The notes: generated by a model not told the origin, from the sequence alone. Shown: positions 26,624-36,000, numbered from the stretch's first letter. The stretch is 64,000 nt of DNA from Actinomycetes bacterium (GCA_021818265.1 JAKAEP010000005.1:1-64000), one strand, 5' to 3'. Numbers and translations: made by a program.

Positions 26624-27088
26624 TTGACTGGCCCGGTGAGCGGAGCCGAGTCCCGCGTGGCGAGCGCCCGGGTGGAGATCGCCGCGCGGTGCGCGCGCGT
26701 CTTCGAGCTGATCGCCGACCCCGCCGCCCAGCCGCTCTGGGACGGCAACGACAACCTGGCCCGAGCCGAGCCCGGCCAGCGGGTGCGCCGGGTCGGCGAG
26801 GTCTTCACGACCCACCTCACCGACGGCCAGGTGCGCGAGAACCACGTGGTGGATTTCGTCGAGGGGGCGCGCCTCGCCTGGCGGCCGGCCGAGCCCGGGC
26901 GCGAGCCCCCCGGCCACCAGTGGTCGTTCGACCTCGAGGCGCTCGGTCCCGAGCGCACGGCGGTCACCCACACGTACGACTGGCGCGAGCTCACCGACGA
27001 GGGGCGGCTCCCCCGGGCCCGGGCCACGACCCCCGAGCGGCTCCTCGCCTCCCTCGAGCGGCTCCGCTCGGTCGCCGAGGGCCGCTAG
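26624..27088 (+). CDS. START-like (SRPBCC) domain protein
   Basis: 154 residues from the track TTG; GTG 26636 (MSGAESRVASARVEIAARC) is equally possible, and neither has a clear ribosome binding site. The pattern AARCARVFELIADPAAQPLWDGND, then VGEVFTTHLTDGQVRENHVVDF and WSFDLEALGPERTAVTHTYDW is that of polyketide-cyclase/Bet v1-like SRPBCC proteins, which bind hydrophobic ligands. It follows HU and its terminator and faces rpmA. Function unknown. Confidence 0.75.
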   Translation: MTGPVSGAESRVASARVEIAARCARVFELIADPAAQPLWDGNDNLARAEPGQRVRRVGEVFTTHLTDGQVRENHVVDFVEGARLAWRPAEPGREPPGHQWSFDLEALGPERTAVTHTYDWRELTDEGRLPRARATTPERLLASLERLRSVAEGR

Positions 27089-27105
27089 GCCGACTCGACC
27101 CCCCC

Positions 27106-27139
27106 AGAAACACGAAAGCCCCGGGCGCGCGCCCGGGGC
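27106..27139 (-). terminator. Intrinsic terminator of the RNase E/G-rplU-rpmA operon
   Basis: The 22-bp perfect palindrome GCCCCGGGCGCGCGCCCGGGGC is followed on the minus strand by TTTCGTGTTTCT. It lies 19 bases after the rpmA stop. Confidence 0.8.
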
Positions 27140-27157
27140 CGTCGCGGTGAGGCGCGT

Positions 27158-27409
27158 TCAGTCGGTGAGGACGTCGACCAGCCGGCGCCCGGCGCGGAAG
27201 CCGAACTTGACGGTCCCCTCGGAGAGGGCGAAGAGCGTGTCGTCCTTGCCCTTGGCGACGTTGCGCCCGGGGTGGAACTGGGTGCCGCGCTGGCGCACCA
27301 GGATCGAGCCGGTCTTGACGGCCGTGCCGTCGAAGGCCTTCACGCCGAGGCGCTGGGCCCGCGAGTCGCGGCCGTTGCGGGTGGAGCCGCCGCCTTTGGT
27401 CTTGGACAT
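27158..27409 (-). CDS. rpmA: 50S ribosomal protein L27
   Basis: 83 residues. [43 protein letters not shown] is typical L27, including the N-terminal segment that reaches the peptidyl transferase centre. The start follows a TAGGAGGAG ribosome binding site that also carries the rplU stop. It is the last gene of the operon. Confidence 0.97.
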   Translation of the reverse strand: MSKTKGGGSTRNGRDSRAQRLGVKAFDGTAVKTGSILVRQRGTQFHPGRNVAKGKDDTLFALSEGTVKFGFRAGRRLVDVLTD

Positions 27410-27417
27410 CTCTCCTC

Positions 27418-27729
27418 CTAGGCCTTGGTCGAGATCTTGGTGATCTCGACGGTCGAGTAGCGCTGGCGGTGGCCCCAGCGGCGGCGCTGGATGGCCTTGG
27501 GCTTGTAGGTCAGTCCCCGGATCTTGGGGCCCTTCTCCTCGCCCAGGATCGTGCCGGTGACCGTCGCCCCCTTGAGGGCGGGCCCGGCGACGACCGCGTC
27601 GCCGTCGACCACGAGGACGGGCTGGAACTCGACGCTCGCGCCCACCTCTTCGGGCCGCAGGTCGACGCGCACGACCTGGCCCTCGGTGACGCGCTCTTGG
27701 GAGGTGCCTACTCGGATGACGGCGTACAT
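27418..27729 (-). CDS. rplU: 50S ribosomal protein L21
   Basis: 103 residues. [59 protein letters not shown] contains the L21 signature KxKxxxxRxxGHRQ. Eight bases separate it from rpmA. The rng-rplU-rpmA order is common in actinobacteria. Confidence 0.97.
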   Translation of the reverse strand: MYAVIRVGTSQERVTEGQVVRVDLRPEEVGASVEFQPVLVVDGDAVVAGPALKGATVTGTILGEEKGPKIRGLTYKPKAIQRRRWGHRQRYSTVEITKISTKA

Positions 27730-27759
27730 AGGGAGTCCATACTAGCCGACGGGCGGGGC

Positions 27760-29406
27760 CTACAGCCCCGTCTGGACGATGAAGCCGCGGCCGTCGCAGA
27801 CCGAGCAGGGCACCGACAGGGCCTCGAGCAGGCCCTCGTTGACCCGCTTGCGGGTCATCTCCACCAGGCCCAGCTCGGAGATGTCGAACACCTGGGTGCG
27901 GGTCTTGTCCCGGCTGAGGGCCTGGCGCAGGGCCGACGCGACGGCGTCGCGGTTGGCCTTGGACTCCATGTCGATGAAGTCGATGACGATGATGCCGCCG
28001 ATGTCGCGCAGGCGCAGCTGGCGCGCGACCTCCTCGGCCGCCTCGAGGTTGTTGCGGAAGACCGTCTCTTCGAGGTTGTTCTTGCCCACGTTCTTGCCGG
28101 TGTTCACGTCGATGACCGTGAGGGCCTCGGTGCGCTCGATGATGAGCGACCCGCCCGAGGGCAGGAAGACCTTGCGGTCGAGGGCCCGGTGGAGCTGCTC
28201 GTGGACGAAGTAGCGCTCGAACAGCGGCAGGGACTCCACGGCCGGGTCGTAGTACTCAATGCGGTCGGCGAGCTCGGGGTTGACGGCCAGCACGTACTCG
28301 CGCACCTTGTCGTAGAGGTCCTCGTCGTCGATGAGGACGGCCCGGTAGTCGTCGTTGAGCTCCTCGCGCAGGACCCGCACCGCGAGGTCCAGGTCGCGGT
28401 AGATCAGGCGCGGCTGGTTGGAGCGGGCGACCTCGGCCTCGATGGCCTCCCACTTCTCCGACAGCGAGGCGATGTCGCGGGCCAGGTCGTCGGCCGAGAC
28501 GCCCTCGGCGGCGGTGCGCACGATGAGCCCGTGGCGCTGGGGCTTCACCTCGTCGATGATCTTGCGCAGCCGGCGGCGCTCCCCGTCGGGGAGGCGCTTG
28601 GAGATGCCGATGGTCGTGGAGTTCGGCACGAGCACCACGAAGCGCCCGGGCAGGCTGACCTCCTGGGTGAGCCGCGCGCCCTTGGCGCCGATGGCGTTCT
28701 TCGTGACCTGGCAGATGATCGTCTGGCCGGCCCGGATCATCTGCTCGATGCGCATGTCCTTGACCGGGCCCTCGAGGTCGTCGGCGTCGTAGGCGACGTC
28801 GCCGCGGTACAAGACGGCGTTCTTGGGGATGCCGATGTCCACGAAGGCGAGCTCCATGCCCGGCAGCACGTTCTGGATCCGACCGACGTAGATGTTGCCG
28901 TCGATCTGGGAGGTCTCGTCGGCCGTCTTGGCGAGCACGTACTCGACCATCGTGCGCCCCTCCAGGGTGGCGATGTGGGTCCCCTCGGGGGTGGTGTGCA
29001 CGGCCATGAGGTACCGGCCCTGGGCCCGGCCGCGCCGCTCGGTGCCACGGCGGCGACGGGAGCGGCGCGCGCCGCCCTCGGCGCCGGGCGCCTCGGGGGC
29101 GGAGGCCTCCACGGGGGCCTCGACGGCCCGGCGGGCGGGCGCCTCGGACGGGGCGGAGCCGTTCGCGCCTCCGGTGCCGCGTCCCCGGCCCCGGCCGCCG
29201 CGGCGGCGGCGGGAGCGGCCGGCGCCCGCCGGAGCGTTCGAGCCGCCCGAGGACGAGCCCGGCGCGGGGCGGGTGTCGCCGATGCGCGGGGCGGGGCGGG
29301 TGTCGCCGATGCGCGGCCGCTCGGGGGCGGAGCCCTCCGGGCTAGGTGCGGGCGCGGGCCCGGCGGTGCCGGGTGCGGCGGGGGTGGGGTTGGCGGCCTC
29401 GGTCAC
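27760..29406 (-). CDS. rng: Ribonuclease E/G family endoribonuclease
   Basis: 548 residues from GTG 29406, which has AAGGAG eight bases upstream; the track ORF to 29604 adds a low-complexity segment without support. After a disordered Pro/Ser/Arg-rich N terminus (about 1-130, with a 9-residue tandem repeat) comes the S1 domain ([22 protein letters not shown]), the 5'-sensor/RNase H region, the catalytic DNase I-like part ([24 protein letters not shown]) and the zinc-link CSVCDGRGF. It processes rRNA and decays mRNA. The long C-terminal scaffold of E. coli RNase E is absent. Confidence 0.94.
   Translation of the reverse strand: MTEAANPTPAAPGTAGPAPAPSPEGSAPERPRIGDTRPAPRIGDTRPAPGSSSGGSNAPAGAGRSRRRRGGRGRGRGTGGANGSAPSEAPARRAVEAPVEASAPEAPGAEGGARRSRRRRGTERRGRAQGRYLMAVHTTPEGTHIATLEGRTMVEYVLAKTADETSQIDGNIYVGRIQNVLPGMELAFVDIGIPKNAVLYRGDVAYDADDLEGPVKDMRIEQMIRAGQTIICQVTKNAIGAKGARLTQEVSLPGRFVVLVPNSTTIGISKRLPDGERRRLRKIIDEVKPQRHGLIVRTAAEGVSADDLARDIASLSEKWEAIEAEVARSNQPRLIYRDLDLAVRVLREELNDDYRAVLIDDEDLYDKVREYVLAVNPELADRIEYYDPAVESLPLFERYFVHEQLHRALDRKVFLPSGGSLIIERTEALTVIDVNTGKNVGKNNLEETVFRNNLEAAEEVARQLRLRDIGGIIVIDFIDMESKANRDAVASALRQALSRDKTRTQVFDISELGLVEMTRKRVNEGLLEALSVPCSVCDGRGFIVQTGL
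29266..29319. repeat. 27-bp tandem repeat inside the RNase E/G gene
   Basis: Two adjacent copies of GGGGCGGGTGTCGCCGATGC-type units encode PRIGDTRPA twice in the disordered N-terminal region. Frame is kept, so it is a length-variable linker. Confidence 0.85.
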
Positions 29407-29605
29407 GGGGCGTACTCCTTGCGATGGTCGCGGCGGGCGCGGAGCACCGCCGACGGGGCGCCGCGAGCGAGGTGCGCTCGGCGGCCTGGGGACTGTGGTG
29501 GGTTCGTTGGGTCGTCGTGAGGGTGGCGCCCGGCCGGGTGTCGTTGTCGCTCTTCCTGGGCTCTGCCACGTCGTCCTCGGTTCGGTGGCGGCTCCGGCGG
29601 CCACC

Positions 29606-29646
29606 GTGACGTCCTTCGCGCCCGTCGGGCGGGCGCCCTACGTCAC
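29606..29646 (-). promoter_or_regulatory. Nested hairpin between mrdA and the RNase E/G gene
   Basis: GTGACGT/ACGTCAC (7 bp) encloses GCGCCCG/CGGGCGC (7 bp) with a five-base loop, 30 bases after the mrdA stop in a 270-bp gap that otherwise shows no gene. It could end the mre transcript or start the long leader of the RNase E/G mRNA. No T-tract is seen. Confidence 0.45.
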
Positions 29647-29676
29647 CAGGCTAGTGCACGGGTGGCCCGGACCCGG

Positions 29677-31815
29677 CTATCCGGCCCTCGACGGGGTCCC
29701 CGAGGGGTGGGTGGACCGGTGGCGCGTGGGGGTCGTCGAGAGCGCCGGCGCCAGGTGGACCGGGCCGACCGGGTGGGCGACGAGGTAGTCGAAGGTCTTC
29801 GCGACGACCGGGGCGGCCGCGTCGGCGCCGTAGCCGCCCTCGGCGATCACGCAGACCACCACGTAGCGCGGGTGGGTCGTCGGGCCGAACCCCACGAAGA
29901 GCGAGTTCGGCTCGAGGCCGGGCGCGTTCGAGGCTGTCCCCGTCTTGCCGGCCACCGGGAAGGTCGAGAGGTTGAAGTTGGCGTACTGGTGGAACGGGTA
30001 GTAGCCCGTCCCGCGCGGGTTGTTGATCACGCCCTCGAAGCCCTGGAGGATCGGGTCGCGGATGGCCGGGGGCAGGCGGACGTGACCGAGCACGTGCGGC
30101 TGGTAGCGCTCGACGACCTTGCCGTGGGGGTCGACGATGGCGGCGGCCACCTCGGGCTGGTAGCGGGTGCCGCCGTTGGCGAAGGTGGCGTAGGCGTTCG
30201 CCAGGGCGAGGGGCGTGAAGGCCGTGGTCCCCTGGCCGAAGGCCATCTCGATGTTGTCGCCCGTGTACCAGGTCACGGTCGGGAAGGCCTTGGGGTCGGC
30301 CGCGTGGAGCTGCTTGCGCACCTCGGGCGAGTCGATCCGCCCGGCGACCTCGTTGGGCAGGTCGACGTTGGTGAGCGTGGTGAGCCCGTACTGCGCCCCG
30401 ACGTTCTGGATCGGGGTCTGGCCGTACTGGCTCTGGTGGGTCCAGAAGAGGTAGCCGAGGTTGTAGAAGTAGTAGTCCGACGAGACGGTGATCGCCATCG
30501 GCAGGTCGATCAGCCCCGCCGCGGAGTTGTCGTCGTCGTGGAAGAGGCAGCCGTGGTTGGTCTTGTTGAGGCATCCCGGCACGACGAAGGTCCCGGTGTC
30601 GTTGATGATGTGGTACGCGGACATGATGCCGGTCTGCAGCTCGGTGGTCGCGGTGATCAGCTTGAAGGTCGACCCCGGGGTGTAGAGGCCCTGGATGGCG
30701 AAGTTGTTGAACGCGCCCTTCTTGATCAGCTGGGCGTACTGGGCGTTCGACAGGCCCGTGACGAAGTCGTTGAGGTTGTAGCTCGGGTAGCTCGCCATCG
30801 CGAGCACGGCCCCGGTGTTGGGGTCGAGGACCACCGCCGCGCCGTTGGGCGCCTGGGGCCGCAGGTGCGAGACGGGGTCGATCGAGCGCCGGTCGGTGAG
30901 GATCTGGTACTTGAGGTAGGCGTCGAGCGCGCGCTGGAGCCCGAGGTCGATGTTGGTCACCACCGTGTCACCGACCCTCGGGGGGGTCGTCTTGATCGCG
31001 CCCAGGATCTGGTTGTTGGCGTCGACCTCGATGGTCTGGGTGCCGTCGCGGCCCCGCAGGTACTGCTCGTAGTACGCCTCGAGACCGGACTTCCCGATGA
31101 CCGAGTCGGTCTGGTAGCCCTGGTTGGGGTGGGCGGCGAGCTCGGCCCCGGTGATCGGGCCGACGTAGCCGAGCACCGGCGCCGCCGTGCCGCCGCCCTG
31201 GGGGTAGGAGCGCTGGGAGGTGCTGAGCACCGTCACCCCCGGGAACTCGCCCGGGTGGAGCTTGATGAACTCGACCTCGCCGGGGGGCGCGTCGTTCATG
31301 ATGGGGGCGGGCTGGTACGGGCTGTACTGCTGGTTGTTGAGCGCGGCGTTGATCTGCTTCACGCTGAGCCCGGTGAGCGACGAGAGGGTCCCCTTGATCG
31401 CGGGGTGCAGGGCCGCCTCGGCCCGCGACAGCCGGATCTGGGTCGTGGTGACGTTGGTGACGAGCGGGGTCCCCTCGCGGTCCATGATCGAGCCGCGGGC
31501 GGCCGGGATGGTCGTCACGCGCAGGGAGTTGGCGTAGACCGTCGCGGCCGAGGACCGGTACTCGACCACCTGGAGGAAGAAGAGACGCACCACGAGGGCG
31601 ACCAGCAGCACCAAGAAGAAGCCCCCGATCACCTTCCAGCGACGCTCGGGGCGGGCCACCACCTCGTCGGGCCCGGCCACGAGGTCGCGGATACCCACCG
31701 GCTTGGGCTCGTTGATGGTCCGGCCGCGACCGCGCCGTGGGTGCAGCGACGTCCACGGCCGCCACAGCCGGGAGAACCACGAACCGGTCGGCCGGTCCCG
31801 CCAGGAGGGGTTCAC
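29677..31815 (-). CDS. mrdA: Penicillin-binding protein 2 (peptidoglycan D,D-transpeptidase)
   Basis: 712 residues from GTG 31815, overlapping the mreD stop (GTGA). One membrane span at about 50-75 (VIGGFFLVLLVALVVRLFFLQV), a PBP dimer domain (about 90-290), and a transpeptidase domain with YTPGSTFKLI (catalytic Ser), SSD in TVSSDYYFYNLGY and KTG in VAGKTGTASN. It crosslinks side-wall peptidoglycan in the elongasome. It is the last gene of mreB-mreC-mreD-mrdA; rodA, the usual next gene, is not present and RNase E/G follows instead. Confidence 0.95.
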   Translation of the reverse strand: MNPSWRDRPTGSWFSRLWRPWTSLHPRRGRGRTINEPKPVGIRDLVAGPDEVVARPERRWKVIGGFFLVLLVALVVRLFFLQVVEYRSSAATVYANSLRVTTIPAARGSIMDREGTPLVTNVTTTQIRLSRAEAALHPAIKGTLSSLTGLSVKQINAALNNQQYSPYQPAPIMNDAPPGEVEFIKLHPGEFPGVTVLSTSQRSYPQGGGTAAPVLGYVGPITGAELAAHPNQGYQTDSVIGKSGLEAYYEQYLRGRDGTQTIEVDANNQILGAIKTTPPRVGDTVVTNIDLGLQRALDAYLKYQILTDRRSIDPVSHLRPQAPNGAAVVLDPNTGAVLAMASYPSYNLNDFVTGLSNAQYAQLIKKGAFNNFAIQGLYTPGSTFKLITATTELQTGIMSAYHIINDTGTFVVPGCLNKTNHGCLFHDDDNSAAGLIDLPMAITVSSDYYFYNLGYLFWTHQSQYGQTPIQNVGAQYGLTTLTNVDLPNEVAGRIDSPEVRKQLHAADPKAFPTVTWYTGDNIEMAFGQGTTAFTPLALANAYATFANGGTRYQPEVAAAIVDPHGKVVERYQPHVLGHVRLPPAIRDPILQGFEGVINNPRGTGYYPFHQYANFNLSTFPVAGKTGTASNAPGLEPNSLFVGFGPTTHPRYVVVCVIAEGGYGADAAAPVVAKTFDYLVAHPVGPVHLAPALSTTPTRHRSTHPSGTPSRAG

Positions 31816-32321
31816 CGGCGCACCGCCCGCTGGCCGCTCGTCCAGCGGGCGAGCCGCGCCGCGGGCCGGGCGAGGACGAAGAAGGCGAGCGCGTTCACCA
31901 CCATCGCGCCGAGGAGGCCGTTGCGCCACATCGAGCCGTGCAGGGCCAGCACGCCGACCGCCACGAACAGGAGCGGGGCGAGGAAGCCGGCGACCGCGGC
32001 GAGCGCCGGGGTGACCCACCACGCCGCCGAGTCGAGGTCCCCGATCCCCTCGCGGCCGAGCCGCGAGGCGAACCACGCCAGCACGAGCGCCACCACGAGG
32101 GCGAGGCCGAAGGGCGTCGGCGAGTGCGTGTCGAAGAAGACCCCCGAGAGAGTCGCGCTGTAGAGGGCGAGCGCGGTGGCGCCCGTGAGCCCGACACAGA
32201 ACGGCCAGAGCCAGACGATCATCACCACGGCCCCGGCGAAGCGCAGCGACGAGAAGACGTCGAGTTGGATCGCGACGAGGACGAGGGTGACGAGCGTCAC
32301 CGGCACCACCACGCGCCTCAC
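31812..32321 (-). CDS. mreD: Rod shape-determining protein MreD
   Basis: 169 residues from GTG 32321, overlapping the mreC stop (GTGA). About five hydrophobic segments, e.g. RVVVPVTLVTLVLVAIQLDV and PTPFGLALVVALVLAWFASRLG. MreD is poorly conserved; the call rests on size, membrane pattern and position between mreC and mrdA. Confidence 0.88.
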   Translation of the reverse strand: MRRVVVPVTLVTLVLVAIQLDVFSSLRFAGAVVMIVWLWPFCVGLTGATALALYSATLSGVFFDTHSPTPFGLALVVALVLAWFASRLGREGIGDLDSAAWWVTPALAAVAGFLAPLLFVAVGVLALHGSMWRNGLLGAMVVNALAFFVLARPAARLARWTSGQRAVRR

Positions 32322-33136
32322 GGGGTGGGCTCCCACAAGACGACGTCCACGTAGGCCATCTGGCGCAGGTCGGCGTCCGGGGTCAGGACGAGGTTGTAGC
32401 TCGCGGCGCCCGGGGTGAGGGTGACGTCCTTCACGGTGGCGATCGGGATGCCCGGGGGGAAGAGGCCGCCGCGCAGCCCGTCGGTCACCACCTGCTCCCC
32501 CGGCGAGACGCCGCTCGAGAGCGGCACCGAGGTCGACGACAGGCCGCTGTCGATGCCCCGACCCGAGACGAGCACGTGGGCCGAGCCCTGCGCGAGTACG
32601 CCCCCCACCGTCGAGGTCGGGTCGGTGATCAGGTCGACGGTCGCCCCGCGGGGCGTGGTGGCGACGACCCGCCCGATGAGCCCGCCGCTCGCCACCACGG
32701 GCATCCCCACCAGGACCCCCGCGTCACGGCCCTGGGAGATGCCGATCGTCGCCGAGAAGTTGGTCGGGGCGTCCTGGGTGACCTGGGCCGTCACCATCGG
32801 GATCGAGCCTACGAAGGGGACGTGCAGCGCGCTGGTCAGCTCCTCGAGCTGGCGTTCGAAGGCCCAGGCCTGGTTGGCCTTGAGCTCGGCGCGGCCCAGC
32901 TCGTAGCGGAGCTTGTGGTTCTGGGAGACGACGTCGGAGTAGTTGACGGTGCCGGCGAGGAAGTGCCCGATCGGCCGGGCGATGCCGTCGACCGCCCAGC
33001 TGAAGGGCGTCACGATCAGGTTCGCGGCCCCGCGCAGGCCCGACCCCACGCCCGTCGTGAGATAGAGGACGACCAGGGTGACCAGCGCCGCGACCGACAG
33101 GGTCAGCGTGCGCCGACGCGAACGTTCGGTGGCCAC
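32318..33136 (-). CDS. mreC: Cell shape-determining protein MreC
   Basis: 272 residues. A single N-terminal span (LTLSVAALVTLVVLYLTTGV), a coiled-coil (about 60-95, NHKLRYELGRAELKANQAWAFERQLEEL) and the beta-rich MreC domain with IGISQGRDAGVLVGMPVV, GLIGRVV and VTDGLRGGLFPPGIPI. It links MreB filaments to PBP2 outside the membrane. GTG 33136 is four bases from the mreB stop. Confidence 0.95.
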   Translation of the reverse strand: MATERSRRRTLTLSVAALVTLVVLYLTTGVGSGLRGAANLIVTPFSWAVDGIARPIGHFLAGTVNYSDVVSQNHKLRYELGRAELKANQAWAFERQLEELTSALHVPFVGSIPMVTAQVTQDAPTNFSATIGISQGRDAGVLVGMPVVASGGLIGRVVATTPRGATVDLITDPTSTVGGVLAQGSAHVLVSGRGIDSGLSSTSVPLSSGVSPGEQVVTDGLRGGLFPPGIPIATVKDVTLTPGAASYNLVLTPDADLRQMAYVDVVLWEPTP

Positions 33137-33139
33137 GCC

Positions 33140-34171
33140 TTAACGCGACGGGCTGGTCTTGAGCATCCGGGAGAAGGCCTCGAGCTCCTCGAGGCACATC
33201 CCGCTGCCGAGCGCCACGCAGTTCAGCGGGTCGTTGGCGACGATGATGGGCATGTTGGTCTCGTACTCGAGGCGGGCGGCGAGCCCGGCGAGCAGCGCCC
33301 CGCCCCCGGTGAGGACGATCCCCTGCTCCATGAGGTCGGCCGAGAGCTCCGGCGGCGTGCGGTCGAGGGTGATCTTCACGGCGTCGACGATGGCCTGGAC
33401 CGGCTCCTCGATGGCCTGGCGGATCTGCTCGGTGGAGATGACCACGGTCTTGGGCAGGCCCGTGACCAGGTCGCGTCCGCGGATCTCGGCGCGCAGCTCC
33501 TCCTCGAGCGGGAAGGCCGAGCCCAGCTGCATCTTGATCTCCTCGGCGGTGCGCTCACCGAGGGCCAGCTGGAACTCCTTCTTCACGAAGGCGACGAGGG
33601 CCTCGTCGAGCTCGTCGCCGCCGACGCGGATCGACTGGCTCGTCACGATGCCCCCGAGCGAGATGACCGCGACCTCGGTCGTGCCGCCGCCGATGTCGAC
33701 GACCATGTTGCCGGTCGGCTCGTGGATCGGCAGTCCCGCGCCGATCGCCGCGGCCATCGGCTCTTCGATGATGTAGGCCTTGCGCGCGCCGGCGAACTCG
33801 GCCGCCTCCATGACCGCGCGCTGCTCGACGCCGGTGATGCCCGAGGGCACGCAGATGACCATCCGCGGCTTGGCGAAGCGGCGCTGGTGGACCCGGTGGA
33901 TGAAGTAGCGCAGCATCTTCTCGCAGATCTCGAAGTCCGCGATGACGCCGTCCTTCAGGGGCCGGATCGCCTGGATGTTGCTCGGCGTGCGGCCGATCAT
34001 GCGCTTGGCCTCGGCGCCCACCGCGAGGGGCTTGCCGTCCTTCACGTCCACCGCTACCACCGACGGCTCGTTCAGGATGATCCCGCGACCGCGGACGTAC
34101 ACCAGCGTGTTCGCGGTGCCCAGGTCCACGGCCATGTCGCGGCCCAGCACTGAGAATCGACTATCTACCAT
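33140..34171 (-). CDS. mreB: Rod shape-determining actin-like protein MreB
   Basis: 343 residues from ATG 34171 (MVDSRFSVLGRDMAVDLGTANT), preferred over the track TTG two codons upstream because AAGAGG lies at proper spacing. DLGTANTLVYVRGRGI (phosphate 1), MVVDIGGGTTEVAVISLGG (phosphate 2) and LTGGGALLAGLA (adenosine) are actin-fold motifs. It directs side-wall synthesis and suggests a rod-shaped cell. First gene of mreB-C-D-mrdA. Confidence 0.97.
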   Translation of the reverse strand: MVDSRFSVLGRDMAVDLGTANTLVYVRGRGIILNEPSVVAVDVKDGKPLAVGAEAKRMIGRTPSNIQAIRPLKDGVIADFEICEKMLRYFIHRVHQRRFAKPRMVICVPSGITGVEQRAVMEAAEFAGARKAYIIEEPMAAAIGAGLPIHEPTGNMVVDIGGGTTEVAVISLGGIVTSQSIRVGGDELDEALVAFVKKEFQLALGERTAEEIKMQLGSAFPLEEELRAEIRGRDLVTGLPKTVVISTEQIRQAIEEPVQAIVDAVKITLDRTPPELSADLMEQGIVLTGGGALLAGLAARLEYETNMPIIVANDPLNCVALGSGMCLEELEAFSRMLKTSPSR

Positions 34172-34241
34172 GGACAACCTCTTAGCCCCGACACCCCCAC
34201 CAGGCTAGGCCATGGCGCCCGGGACCGACCAGCGCGAGGCG

Positions 34242-34652
34242 CTAGCCCAGGTGAGGAAAGAAGAGCGCGACCTCGCGCCGGGCCGACTCCTCGGAGTCCG
34301 AGCCGTGGATCAGGTTCTCGCCCATGTCGGTGGCGAGGTCGCCCCGGACGGTCCCCGGCAGGGCGTCGGCCGGGTTGGTCGCCCCCATCATGGTGCGCAC
34401 CAGCCGCCAGGTCTCCTCCGGGCCCTCCACGACGCAGACCATCGACGGGCCCCGGGTGATGAAGGCGACCAGGCGCTCGTAGAAGGGCTTGCCGCGGTGC
34501 TCGGCGTAGTGGGCCTCGGCCGTCGTGGCGTCGATGGTGCGCAGCTCGGCGGCGACGAGGGTGAGCCCGCGCGCCTCGAGGCGGCCGAGGATCGCGCCGA
34601 CCAGCCCGCGCTCGACGCCGTCGGGCTTCACGATCACCAGGGTCCGAGACAT
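34242..34652 (-). CDS. ndk: Nucleoside diphosphate kinase
   Basis: 136 residues. TLVIVKPDGVERGLVGAILGRLEARG, MMGATNPADALPGTVRGDLA and NLIHGSDSEESA with the phospho-His are the Ndk signature. It equilibrates nucleoside triphosphates. It follows folC by 19 bases; TAGAGT seven bases before the ATG suggests a leaderless internal promoter. Confidence 0.97.
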   Translation of the reverse strand: MSRTLVIVKPDGVERGLVGAILGRLEARGLTLVAAELRTIDATTAEAHYAEHRGKPFYERLVAFITRGPSMVCVVEGPEETWRLVRTMMGATNPADALPGTVRGDLATDMGENLIHGSDSEESARREVALFFPHLG

Positions 34653-34659
34653 CCGGAGA

Positions 34660-34665
34660 ACTCTA
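34660..34665 (-). promoter_or_regulatory. -10 box TAGAGT, leaderless ndk start
   Basis: TAGAGT ends seven bases before the ndk ATG, in the 19-base folC-ndk gap. Confidence 0.45.
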
Positions 34666-34671
34666 ACAGGG

Positions 34672-35997
34672 TCAACGACGGTGGCGGTCGGCGACGTGGA
34701 GCAGCTCGCCGCGGACCTCGGCGACGAGGTACAGGCTCCCGCACACCACGATGAGGTCCTCGTCGCTCGAGTGCTCGCGCGCGTGCGCGAGGGCGCTCAT
34801 CGGACTGGGGTGCTCGTAGGCGACCGCGCCGTGGCGGCGCAGCGCCGCCGCGAGCTCGCCGGGGGCGACCGCGCGCGGCGAGCGCGGGGCACACACGTGG
34901 AACTCCACGAAGCCCGCCCCGATGAGCGGTCGTACCGTGTCGTCGAGGTCGCGCCCGCGCAGGACCCCGAGCACGCAGCGCCGCTCGCCCGTGATGTCGA
35001 AGGCGCCGTCGAGCGCGGCGGCGAGGGCGCGCACGCCCGCCGGGTTGTGGGCCCCGTCGACCACGATGAGCGGCTCGCGGGCGAGGACCTCGAGCCGCCC
35101 GGGCATCGAGACGCCGGCGAGGGTCGTCGTGACCACCTCGTCGCCCAGCGCGCGGCCAAGGAAGGCCTCGGCGGCGGTGATGGCCGTGGCCGCGTTCACC
35201 CCCTGGTGGATCCCGTGCAGGGAGAGGAGGACCTCCTCGTAGGTCGCGTAGGGCGTGCGGACCGTGAGCGCGCGCCCGCCGACCGCGAGCTCGTTGTCGA
35301 CGAGCTCGAAGGCCTCGTCGAGGCGCCACAGCGTGGCTCCGACGGCCCGGGCCCGGGCCGCGGCGATGGCGACCACCTCCGGGTCGGTCGTCGCGACGAC
35401 GGCGATGCCGTCGGGGCGGAAGATGCCCACCTTGTCCGTCGCGATCGCCGCGACCGTCGGGCCGAGGACCTCGGTGTGGTCGAGGTCGACGTTGGTGAGG
35501 ACCGCGACCGAGGAGTCGATCACGTTCGTCGCGTCCCAGGTCCCCCCCATGCCCACCTCGACGACGGCGACGTCGACTCCCTCGTCGGAGAAGTGCAGCA
35601 GGGCGGCCACCGTGAGCAGCTCGAAGCGCGACAGGGTCAGCCCGAGGGAGGCCTCGACGTCGCTCAGGCGCTCGAGCAGCCCGACGAGGTCGTCGTCGGC
35701 GATCGGCCGGCCGTTGAGCGCGATGCGCTCGTTGACCGCGTGCAGGTCCGGGCTGGTGTAGGTGCCCACGCGCAGCCCGGCCCCCAACAAGAGGGCGCTG
35801 GTCAGGGTGGTCGTCGTCCCCTTGCCGTTGGTCCCGGTGATGTGGACGCTCGGGTAGTCCCGCTGGGGGTCGGCCAGGGCCGCCAGGGCCGCGCGCGTCG
35901 GCTCGAGGGTCGGGGCCCGGTGGGCGCCGGCCAGGCGTTCGAGGTCGACGTGCGACTCGAGCCAGGCGAGCGCCTCGTCGTAGTCCGCGAAGCGCAC
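34672..35997 (-). CDS. folC: Folylpolyglutamate/dihydrofolate synthase
   Basis: 441 residues from GTG 35997, three bases after the clpX stop. The Mur-ligase fold shows VHITGTNGKGTTTTL (P-loop), YTSPDLHAVNERI, VEVGMGGTWDATNVI, NVDLDHTEVLG and VVDGAHNPAGVRAL. It adds glutamates to folate and may also make dihydrofolate. The clpX-folC-ndk order is seen in other actinobacteria, often with valS between. Confidence 0.94.
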   Translation of the reverse strand: MRFADYDEALAWLESHVDLERLAGAHRAPTLEPTRAALAALADPQRDYPSVHITGTNGKGTTTTLTSALLLGAGLRVGTYTSPDLHAVNERIALNGRPIADDDLVGLLERLSDVEASLGLTLSRFELLTVAALLHFSDEGVDVAVVEVGMGGTWDATNVIDSSVAVLTNVDLDHTEVLGPTVAAIATDKVGIFRPDGIAVVATTDPEVVAIAAARARAVGATLWRLDEAFELVDNELAVGGRALTVRTPYATYEEVLLSLHGIHQGVNAATAITAAEAFLGRALGDEVVTTTLAGVSMPGRLEVLAREPLIVVDGAHNPAGVRALAAALDGAFDITGERRCVLGVLRGRDLDDTVRPLIGAGFVEFHVCAPRSPRAVAPGELAAALRRHGAVAYEHPSPMSALAHAREHSSDEDLIVVCGSLYLVAEVRGELLHVADRHRR

Positions 35998-36000
35998 GCC

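Noticed and set aside
29407-29604. A 66-residue N-terminal extension of the RNase E/G protein
   Set aside because: Low-complexity sequence with no ribosome binding site; GTG 29406 has AAGGAG at good spacing.
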